From NCBI GenBank assembly GCA_001796935.1, contig MGNX01000049.1:1-5737 (forward strand): a DNA stretch of 5,737 bases, given 5' to 3'. Made by a program: the position numbers and the translations under genes. This document shows, piece by piece, positions 1-4,388 of the stretch. The DNA comes from Chloroflexi bacterium RBG_16_60_22. GTDB taxonomy: Bacteria > Chloroflexota > Dehalococcoidia > Dehalococcoidales > RBG-16-60-22. Position 1 is the stretch's first letter. Each line of letters begins with the position of its first letter. The notes below the pieces were generated by a model. That model was not told where the DNA came from and made no database searches. It worked only from the letters and a program-made list of their open reading frames with translations.

Positions 1-28
1 CGGGGGAGGGTTCGCATGGACAAAGACA

Positions 29-63
29 GAGATTGCCACGTCGCTGCGCTCCTCGCAATGACA
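29..63. repeat. Short dispersed repeat, unit 1
   Basis: The unit starts GAGATTGCC, has the core CGCTGCGCTC at 42-51 and ends AATGACA, followed by a G-rich run. ATTGC (32-36) and GCAAT (55-59) are complementary and could pair around the core. The G-rich tract at 1-10 looks like the tail of a further unit cut by the window edge. Sequences of this type occur as non-coding intergenic repeats in many environmental bacterial genomes; that statement is from memory, not a search. The open frame running through it is not a credible gene. Orientation is unknown. Confidence 0.65.
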
Positions 64-85
64 GGGGGGAGGGGTTAAAACGAAT

Positions 86-113
86 GAGATTCTTCGCTGC
101 GCTCAGAATGACA
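86..113. repeat. Short dispersed repeat, unit 2
   Basis: This is a second, shorter unit. It starts GAGATTCTT, contains the same ten-base core CGCTGCGCTC (95-104) and ends AATGACA, again followed by a G-rich run. Its stem is ATTCT (89-93) with AGAAT (105-109), so both arms differ from unit 1 while pairing is kept. The two units lie about 22 bases apart in the same orientation. Confidence 0.65.
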
Positions 114-144
114 AAGATGGGGGCGGGGAGGATAGCAAAATATG

Positions 145-159
145 CAGGCCATCGGCCTG
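145..159. repeat. 15-bp inverted repeat upstream of the small membrane protein gene
   Basis: CAGGCC, a 3-base spacer ATC, then GGCCTG form a perfect dyad with six-base arms. It is centred about 57 bases upstream of the start of transcription predicted from the -10 box at 197-202. It could be a regulator site or the end of the repeat region. There is no T-tract, so it is not an obvious terminator. Confidence 0.35.
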
Positions 160-193
160 TACCTGGACCGGAAAGCGCGGCAAGAGGGCCGTG

Positions 194-202
194 TGATATA
201 AT
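194..202 (+). promoter_or_regulatory. Extended -10 promoter of the small membrane protein gene
   Basis: TGA followed directly by a perfect TATAAT (197-202) gives an extended -10 element. No recognisable -35 box sits 16-18 bases upstream, as is usual for extended -10 promoters. The predicted start of transcription is near 209, giving a leader of about 27 bases before the ATG at 236. Confidence 0.6.
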
Positions 203-224
203 CTTTCCCAACAGAATATATTTC

Positions 225-232
225 GGGAGGTG
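225..232 (+). promoter_or_regulatory. Ribosome binding site that sets the ATG start at 236
   Basis: GGGAGGTG contains a strong Shine-Dalgarno core, GGAGG at 226-230, five bases before ATG 236. An in-frame GTG at 230 overlaps this core and so cannot be its start. The ATG is therefore preferred. Confidence 0.7.
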
Positions 233-235
233 ACC

Positions 236-415
236 ATGAAAGCCTTAGCCTGGTACAGCGTCGTTTTCAGTATCCTGGTAATCATCGCCTTCATCCTGTT
301 CCTGGTCGGCGTCATCGCGGAACCGCCGTTCACCACCTCGGAGGCCGTTGTCTGGGCGGTGCTCACCATACCGGTGGTCGTCCTGGGCATCATGGTAATC
401 AGAAAAAAGGAATAA
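236..415 (+). CDS. Small two-helix membrane protein, function unknown
   Basis: This is a 59-residue protein that I do not recognise by family. It is strongly hydrophobic. A first membrane segment spans about residues 5-28 and a second about 36-55, joined by a short loop containing EPPFTTSE. The tail RKKE is basic, which by the positive-inside rule places both ends in the cytoplasm. There is no lipobox or cleavable signal. The start is fixed by the Shine-Dalgarno site five bases upstream, and an extended -10 promoter lies at a suitable distance, so I consider it a real gene despite its size. It is transcribed alone and faces the transporter gene tail to tail with 33 bases between the stops. 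Its role cannot be inferred; it could be a small structural or modulatory membrane protein. Confidence 0.65.
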   Translation: MKALAWYSVVFSILVIIAFILFLVGVIAEPPFTTSEAVVWAVLTIPVVVLGIMVIRKKE

Positions 416-426
416 TACCTCACTTC

Positions 427-439
427 TACCGTGACGGTA
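427..439. repeat. 13-bp palindrome between convergent genes
   Basis: TACCGT, one central base, then ACGGTA form a perfect dyad in the 33-base gap between the stop of the small membrane protein gene and the stop of the transporter gene. It could be a weak bidirectional stem ending transcription from both sides, but neither side has a T-tract. The terminator reading is therefore tentative. Confidence 0.3.
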
Positions 440-448
440 TCAATATCG

Positions 449-1723
449 CTATCCTAAAGAGGTCGCGGTTTTGCGCTGCGCCGAACCTGAGGCGGCGATA
501 AGTATAAACCCCAGCACCGCCAGCCAGAGCGGCAGCAGGAAGGCGGTCTGGTAGCTGGCAGTGTCCGCGATGCGCCCGGTAATCAGCGGGCCGAGGAAAC
601 CTCCGATTGAACCGCTGAAGACGACGACGCCGAAGATGGAGCCGTGGAAGCGAATACCGAAGAGCTCGGCTACCGTCGGCGAGATAATTGCGTAAAAGCC
701 CCCGTGACAAAAGCCGTAGACCAGCGCAAAGAGGGTTAAGGCCCAGGCGTCCCTGGCGAACTGCAGCCAGCCGAAGGACAGGGCAAGCAATAAAAATGAA
801 AGCATCATGCCGCGGCCCCCGCCGTGTTTGTCGGTGAAGATACCCATAACCAGCCTGCCGGCAATGCTCGCCCCCCCGATGACCGATATCATGGTGGCGC
901 TGAAGGACGTGGAAAACCCGAGATAAACAACATAAGGGGCAAAATGCACGATAACCGTCATCGTGCCGAACAGGGTAATCAGGAAAGCCGGGCAGAGCAT
1001 CCAGAACCTCCGGGTTCGCGCCGCTTCGCCCAGGGACAACCCGCTTTCCTGCACCGGTATATTGAGGTCGATTTTTAGTTCTTCTCCGTCCGGGCGCAGC
1101 CCCATCGTGGCAGGGTCGCGGCGCAGCAGCTGGGACGCGGCGCTGACGAAGACGATAATCACCCCGCCGATTACCGCCCAGGCGAGGCGCCAGCCGTAAG
1201 CTGAGATAAGCCAGGCCGCCAGCAGGGGCATCAGCATGATGCCCACGCCGGTCCCTATCTTCACGATACCGCTCATCATTCCCCGCTTCCTGACGAACCA
1301 CCGGGTCGTGGTTGATAGCAAAATGATATCCGTCCCGCCGATGCCCATACCGACGATTACACCGTGGAACACGTAGAGTTGCCAGACACTGTTTATCTGG
1401 GACATCAGGAGATAGCCCAGGCCGGTCAATAGGCCGCTGGCAGTCATCAGCACGCGCGGTCCGAACCTGTCGTTGAGCCTGCCCCAGGACAGCGCCCCGA
1501 TGCCGATGAGAATCTGGCTCGCCGATATGGCGCCGGAGATGGTCGCCCGGGACCAGCCCAAGTCACCGAGCAGCGGGTTGAAGAAGACGCCGTAAGCGTT
1601 GTATACCCCCCAGGTCAGTATCTCGATTCCGAAAGCCATGGCCACGATGATATAGCCGTAGAAAAGCCCCGGCCGGGCGGCCGGGGTTGACGACGTTGCG
1701 GATTGTTGCGACATATTAAGCAT
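449..1723 (-). CDS. MFS transporter, monocarboxylate/oxalate-formate antiporter type
   Basis: This 424-residue inner-membrane protein of the major facilitator superfamily has two six-helix halves. The first helix begins near residue 21 with YGYIIVAMAFG, and the loop between helices 2 and 3 carries the motif A-like GRLNDRFGPR (81-90). The stretch RWFVRKRGMMSGI (141-153) followed by a glycine-rich helix, and a central cytoplasmic loop with RRDPATMGLRPDG (201-213), are typical of the monocarboxylate and oxalate/formate antiporter branch. The second half has the matching GRLVMGIFTDKHGGGR (289-304). Length is normal for the family. The substrate is probably a small organic anion, but this is inferred from family alone. 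The start is uncertain: neither Met1 (1723) nor Met4 (1714) has a well-spaced Shine-Dalgarno site. The gene is divergent from the Lrp regulator and may be under its control. Confidence 0.88.
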   Translation of the reverse strand: MLNMSQQSATSSTPAARPGLFYGYIIVAMAFGIEILTWGVYNAYGVFFNPLLGDLGWSRATISGAISASQILIGIGALSWGRLNDRFGPRVLMTASGLLTGLGYLLMSQINSVWQLYVFHGVIVGMGIGGTDIILLSTTTRWFVRKRGMMSGIVKIGTGVGIMLMPLLAAWLISAYGWRLAWAVIGGVIIVFVSAASQLLRRDPATMGLRPDGEELKIDLNIPVQESGLSLGEAARTRRFWMLCPAFLITLFGTMTVIVHFAPYVVYLGFSTSFSATMISVIGGASIAGRLVMGIFTDKHGGGRGMMLSFLLLALSFGWLQFARDAWALTLFALVYGFCHGGFYAIISPTVAELFGIRFHGSIFGVVVFSGSIGGFLGPLITGRIADTASYQTAFLLPLWLAVLGFILIAASGSAQRKTATSLG

Positions 1724-1782
1724 GTATCGGTTCGGATTTTACCTTTTCTGCCGCCGCTCAATCAAATACCCCCGCTCCCCGT

Positions 1783-1812
1783 AATATAAGCGCCTCACAA
1801 ATTTCCTCTAAA
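1783..1812 (-). promoter_or_regulatory. Possible promoter of the MFS transporter gene
   Basis: Read on the minus strand there is TTTAGA (1812-1807), an 18-base spacer, then TATATT (1788-1783). The -10 box is good and the -35 box is weak (four of six). The leader would be about 50 bases. No alternative better than this was seen in the divergent region. Confidence 0.35.
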
Positions 1813-1836
1813 ACGCTACTCAAGCCCGCCTAACTC

Positions 1837-1845
1837 TGCTATAAT
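1837..1845 (+). promoter_or_regulatory. Extended -10 promoter of the regulator-aminotransferase operon
   Basis: TGC directly precedes a perfect TATAAT (1840-1845), an extended -10 element. The hexamer 17 bases upstream matches the -35 consensus poorly. The predicted start of transcription is near 1852, giving a leader of about 69 bases. A palindrome at 1845-1861 covers this start. Confidence 0.6.
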
Positions 1846-1861
1846 GGCAATAATGTTGCCA
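1845..1861. promoter_or_regulatory. Candidate operator: 17-bp palindrome over the transcription start
   Basis: TGGCAA, five central bases TAATG, then TTGCCA form a perfect dyad with six-base arms and an AT-rich centre. It begins at the last base of the -10 box and straddles the predicted +1, a position where bound protein would block transcription. Lrp/AsnC-family proteins often repress their own genes through short palindromes with AT-rich centres, and the gene just downstream encodes such a protein. Binding by that protein is inference. Confidence 0.45.
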
Positions 1862-1906
1862 GAGAAACGCGCACGCTGACCGAGGTCGGAGACCCTTCAG
1901 AGTGGT

Positions 1907-1914
1907 GAGGAGGT
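1907..1914 (+). promoter_or_regulatory. Ribosome binding site of the Lrp-family regulator gene
   Basis: GAGGAGGT includes the near-perfect Shine-Dalgarno AGGAGG (1908-1913), seven bases before ATG 1921. It confirms that start. Confidence 0.7.
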
Positions 1915-1920
1915 AAGGAC

Positions 1921-2403
1921 ATGCTGAAGGATATTTTAAAAATTCTGGAAGACGATGCCCGCACCACCGGCAAGCAGATTGCCACCATGACCGGTATGCC
2001 CGTCGCCGAGGTCAACAAGCTCATCAAGCAGGCGGAGAAAGACCGGATTATCCTCAAGTACCAGGCGCTCGTCAACTGGGACCGCATCGAAGACGAGCAG
2101 GTCTGGGCGCTCATCGAGGTCAAGGTCACCCCGGAACCGGAAGCGGGGTTCGACGCCATCGCCGAGCGCATCGCCCAGTTTAACCAGGTGCGCTCCCTGT
2201 ACCTGGCCTCCGGCACTTACGACCTCCTGCTAATCGTCGTCGGCCGGTCCGAGCATACCGTGGCCGACTTCGTTTCGCAGAACCTGGCCCATATCGGGGG
2301 CGTCCAGGGGACGGTGACCCACTTCGTGCTGAAGCGCTATAAATATGATGGGGAGATGCTCGCGGCCGGTGAGGGGGTCAAGCGGCAGCCGGTAATATTA
2401 TAA
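1921..2403 (+). CDS. Lrp/AsnC-family transcriptional regulator
   Basis: This 160-residue DNA-binding regulator has an N-terminal winged helix-turn-helix at about residues 1-50: LKDILKILEDDARTTGKQIA, then a recognition helix in the stretch VAEVNKLIKQAEKD. A C-terminal RAM (regulation of amino-acid metabolism) domain spans about 60-142. It includes the strand VWALIEVKV and the GTYDL stretch (98-102), which in the family lies at the dimer interface where effector amino acids bind. Length is normal, with a short extra tail after residue 143. The start has a strong Shine-Dalgarno site. The aminotransferase gene follows after 22 bases, so the two are probably one transcript. A regulator of this family followed by a class I aminotransferase is the arrangement of AlaR-AlaT (YugG-YugH) in Bacillus subtilis, so sensing alanine or a related amino acid is a reasonable guess. 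Autoregulation through the palindrome at 1845-1861 is possible. Confidence 0.88.
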   Translation: MLKDILKILEDDARTTGKQIATMTGMPVAEVNKLIKQAEKDRIILKYQALVNWDRIEDEQVWALIEVKVTPEPEAGFDAIAERIAQFNQVRSLYLASGTYDLLLIVVGRSEHTVADFVSQNLAHIGGVQGTVTHFVLKRYKYDGEMLAAGEGVKRQPVIL

Positions 2404-2415
2404 GGTGATATTTTC

Positions 2416-2420
2416 AGGAG
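2416..2420 (+). promoter_or_regulatory. Ribosome binding site that sets the aminotransferase start at 2426
   Basis: AGGAG lies five bases before ATG 2426. A longer in-frame GTG start at 2405 would begin one base after the stop of the regulator gene, place this site inside the coding region and add seven residues with no family support. The ATG is preferred. Confidence 0.65.
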
Positions 2421-2425
2421 AAATC

Positions 2426-3625
2426 ATGTCGGCAAGACAGGTCGGGCAGCCACCGGAAAAACATAAGCTCATCGCCAGTCGGGTGAACCGGCTGTCCCCT
2501 TCGGGGATACGCAAGTTCTTCGACCTCCTGGCGTCGATGGAAGGGGTCATCTCCCTCGGCGTGGGGGAGCCGGACTACGCCACGCCCTGGCATATCAGCG
2601 AGGCCGCCGTGCGGTCGCTGGAGAAGGGCTATACGATGTACACCTCCAACTCCGGTATGCCGGAGCTGCGCCAGGAGACGGCGCGCTACCTCAAGGAAAA
2701 GTACGGCATCGACTACGACCCAGCCGGGGAGATACTGATAACCGTCGGCGTCAGCGAGGCCCTCGACCTGGCGATGCGGGCGATACTGGACCCCGGCGAC
2801 GAGGTTATCATGCCCGACCCTCATTACGTGGCCTACGATTCCTGTGTTATCCTGGCCGGCGGGGAGCCGGTCATGGTGCCGACCCGCCAGGAGAGCGGCT
2901 TCGAAGTGGATGCCGCCGACATCGAGGCACGGATTACGGCTAAAACGAAGGCCATCCTGCTCGGCTATCCCGCCAATCCCACCGGCGCGGTGATGGGCCG
3001 GGAGAAATTGCTGGCCATCGCCGAGGTGGCCCGGCGCCACGGGCTGCTGGTGATTTCCGACGAGATTTACGCCCGGCTGGTCTACGGCGTGGAGCATACC
3101 TGCTACGCCGGCCTGCCCGGGGTGAAAGACAGTACCATCCTCCTCGGAGGGTTCTCCAAGGCCTACGCCATGACCGGCTGGAGGGTCGGCTACGCGCTGG
3201 CCCCCCGCGAGATTATCGCCGCCATGACCAAGATTCACCAGTACACCATCATGAGCGCCCCCACCATGGCCCAGGTGGCCGCCATCGAGGCCCTCAAGAC
3301 CGGCGAGGCCGACGTCCAGGAGATGGTCGAAGACTATAACCGGCGCCGCCTCGTCATCGTTAAGGGGCTGTGCGAAATCGGCCTGAGCTGCTTCGAGCCG
3401 CGCGGCGCTTTCTATGCCTTCCCCTCCATCGCCGCTACCGGCCTGACGTCGGAGGAGTTCTCCGAGAAGCTGCTCCTGGAGGAAAAGGTGGCGGTGGTGC
3501 CCGGTTCCGCCTTCGGGGGGTGCGGGGAGGGTTATGTCCGCTGCTGCTACGCCACCTCCCTGGCGGAAATCGAGGAAGCCCTGAACCGCATGGGGCGGTT
3601 CGTCAGCCGGCACCGCCGGAAGTAG
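2426..3625 (+). CDS. PLP-dependent class I aminotransferase, AlaT/AspC-like
   Basis: This 399-residue cytosolic enzyme is a fold-type I aminotransferase that moves an amino group between an amino acid and a 2-oxoacid using pyridoxal phosphate. All key positions are present: the N-terminal LSPSGIRKFFDLLASMEGVI and GVGEPD; YPANPTG (181-187) with the cofactor-binding Asn184; SDEIY (211-215) with Asp212 and Tyr215; GGFSKAYAMTGWRVGY (241-256) with the Schiff-base Lys245 and phosphate-binding Arg253; and YVRCCYA with Arg372, which grips the substrate carboxylate. Length is normal. The N-terminal stretch and the partner regulator recall B. subtilis AlaT (YugH), which makes alanine from pyruvate. Annotation as aspartate or aromatic aminotransferase is equally possible by homology, because substrate range is not readable from motifs. 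It is second in the operon, with its own Shine-Dalgarno site 22 bases after the regulator gene. Its stop lies 2 bases from a possible cupin-gene end on the other strand. Confidence 0.9.
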   Translation: MSARQVGQPPEKHKLIASRVNRLSPSGIRKFFDLLASMEGVISLGVGEPDYATPWHISEAAVRSLEKGYTMYTSNSGMPELRQETARYLKEKYGIDYDPAGEILITVGVSEALDLAMRAILDPGDEVIMPDPHYVAYDSCVILAGGEPVMVPTRQESGFEVDAADIEARITAKTKAILLGYPANPTGAVMGREKLLAIAEVARRHGLLVISDEIYARLVYGVEHTCYAGLPGVKDSTILLGGFSKAYAMTGWRVGYALAPREIIAAMTKIHQYTIMSAPTMAQVAAIEALKTGEADVQEMVEDYNRRRLVIVKGLCEIGLSCFEPRGAFYAFPSIAATGLTSEEFSEKLLLEEKVAVVPGSAFGGCGEGYVRCCYATSLAEIEEALNRMGRFVSRHRRK

Positions 3626-3627
3626 CT

Positions 3628-3781
3628 TCAGTCCGTATCCACCACAAAGTCGAAGATGGCCTTGAGCCCGTCCTCCGTTGCCGCCACCTCCATGACCGTA
3701 CCGTCATTTAATAATTCTAGCACAACGCCCGACCGGGCAGAGGTTACGGCTGGGGTACTATCCGGGTACAGGCTCTTTTTT
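3628..3781 (-). other. Probable shifted-frame continuation of the cupin gene
   Basis: After the A6 run (3781-3776 on the minus strand) the frame one base downstream reads KKSLYPDSTPAV, then SGVVLELLNDGTVMEVAATEDG, and ends with FVVDTD and a TGA at 3630-3628. The sequence is protein-like, and by hand count about two thirds of its codons end in G or C, as in neighbouring genes. Its stop falls 2 bases from the aminotransferase stop, where a compact convergent gene would be expected to end. Skipping one base in or near the A-run would join it to the cupin as a 180-residue protein. Alternatives are a consensus or sequencing error in the homopolymer, a real disabling mutation, natural frameshifting, or chance. 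An independent small gene is unlikely because no start in it has a Shine-Dalgarno site. Confidence 0.45.
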
Positions 3782-4171
3782 GGTGTATTTAGGCGCCAGG
3801 GAGGAGTGCACCAGCAGGACCGGCTTATCGACTCTTTTAAAGTCCAGCGGACAGTGGACCAGTCCCTTGGGTATATAGACGCTGGTCGGGCTGGTAATGA
3901 CGAATTTTTCCCGTTCCTCACCGAGCGACATCTCGATTTCAGCTCCCAACTCTTCCAGGCCACCCGGGCCAAACCCGATAAAAGTCAGGTAGATATCGAA
4001 GTCATGTGAGTGCGGGTGTTCCTCCATGAGAACGGGTTTCGTAACCGGCAGGCAAATAATCGAAAAATCAGAATTGAAATCGGTTTCGCCGGTAATACAT
4101 ATCTTCGGCCCGAAGTCTCCGTAGACTAAAGAATGTTTTAATATATACTTCCCGTATTTTTTCCCGGCCAT
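3758..4171 (-). CDS. Small cupin-domain protein, possibly frameshifted near its end
   Basis: This 137-residue soluble protein folds as a single cupin barrel. Motif 1 is HPHSHDFDIYLTFIG (52-66), giving likely metal ligands His54 and His56 with Asp59 near the usual Glu position. Motif 2 is IPKGLVHCPL (100-109), giving His106. Cupins bind a divalent metal and act as small enzymes, isomerases or sensors; which applies here cannot be told. Proteins with HxHSHDFD and IPKGLxHCPL occur in anaerobes, often annotated only as cupin-domain proteins. The start has a purine-rich Shine-Dalgarno site (AAGGGGG, 4184-4178), and a good promoter lies upstream. The frame ends at 3758 with KKEPVPG just after a run of six A. 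A different frame continues with protein-like sequence to 3628, so the true gene may be 180 residues. It is divergent from the flavoprotein gene. Confidence 0.7.
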   Translation of the reverse strand: MAGKKYGKYILKHSLVYGDFGPKICITGETDFNSDFSIICLPVTKPVLMEEHPHSHDFDIYLTFIGFGPGGLEELGAEIEMSLGEEREKFVITSPTSVYIPKGLVHCPLDFKRVDKPVLLVHSSLAPKYTKKEPVPG

Positions 4172-4206
4172 TTTCTTCCCCCTTCCTTAATTATCTCGCG
4201 ATGAAT

Positions 4207-4236
4207 ATGATAGGCTGGCCCGGCCGGAAATGTCAA
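4207..4236 (-). promoter_or_regulatory. Sigma70-type promoter of the cupin gene
   Basis: On the minus strand there is a perfect -35 box TTGACA (4236-4231), an 18-base spacer and TATCAT (4212-4207, five of six). Transcription would start near 4200, leaving a leader of about 28 bases before ATG 4171. The spacer contains the 8-bp palindrome CCGGCCGG (4220-4227). Confidence 0.65.
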
Positions 4237-4256
4237 AGCTCGGGGCAATCAGAGTG

Positions 4257-4279
4257 GCCCGGGACGGCGCGTTCCGGGC
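4257..4279. promoter_or_regulatory. Candidate operator: 23-bp dyad between divergent promoters
   Basis: GCCCGGGAC, five central bases GGCGC, then GTTCCGGGC form an inverted repeat with nine-base arms and one mismatch. It lies between the two divergent -35 boxes, ending five bases before the + strand -35 box. It is centred about 68 bases upstream of the cupin transcription start and about 52 upstream of the flavoprotein start. That placement suits an activator or repressor acting on both genes. No regulator gene for it is in the window. Confidence 0.4.
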
Positions 4280-4283
4280 GGAA

Positions 4284-4313
4284 TTGACTCATGGAAATTC
4301 AGAATGAGATAAT
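4284..4313 (+). promoter_or_regulatory. Sigma70-type promoter of the flavoprotein gene
   Basis: TTGACT (4284-4289, five of six), an 18-base spacer and GATAAT (4308-4313, five of six), with TGA directly before the -10 box as an extended element. Transcription would start near 4320, leaving a leader of about 69 bases before GTG 4389. GAATT (4281-4285) and AATTC (4296-4300) flank the -35 box as a weak inverted repeat. Confidence 0.65.
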
Positions 4314-4373
4314 AAAGCGCCCGGAGTATTAGTCCTGGATTAAATGTCCCCCTTTTTCCCGGAGATTTATATT

Positions 4374-4381
4374 AAGGAGGT
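4374..4381 (+). promoter_or_regulatory. Ribosome binding site that sets the GTG start at 4389
   Basis: AAGGAGGT is a near-perfect Shine-Dalgarno sequence seven bases before GTG 4389. No in-frame ATG lies nearby upstream; the first in-frame ATG downstream would remove the conserved start of the barrel. Confidence 0.7.
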
Positions 4382-4388
4382 CGGAGCC

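Noticed and set aside
29..113. The left-end repeats as a CRISPR array
   Set aside because: The two units differ in length and sequence, the intervening stretch is about 22 bases and G-rich, and no cas gene is present.
33..233. A 66-codon open frame through the left-end repeats, and a minus-strand frame at 103-423
   Set aside because: Their codons come from the repeat units and from the reverse of the small membrane protein gene. Neither has a ribosome binding site or protein-like composition.
426..1301. A 291-codon open frame overlapping the MFS gene on the same strand
   Set aside because: It is Arg/Gly/Pro-rich with no membrane helices or motifs, whereas the other frame gives a complete MFS transporter. 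It is an out-of-frame shadow.
2414..3613. A 399-codon open frame antisense to the aminotransferase gene
   Set aside because: It mirrors the aminotransferase almost exactly, has low-complexity Gly/His-rich sequence with no domain, and lacks a ribosome binding site. Long antisense frames are common opposite GC-rich genes.
3727..3738. GCCCG-AC-CGGGC hairpin as a terminator for the aminotransferase or cupin genes
   Set aside because: The loop is only two bases, no T-tract follows on either strand, and it lies within the probable shifted-frame coding sequence.
3656..4009. A 117-codon plus-strand open frame opposite the cupin gene
   Set aside because: It is antisense to clear cupin motifs and has no promoter or Shine-Dalgarno site. 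It does not explain the shifted-frame continuation on the minus strand.
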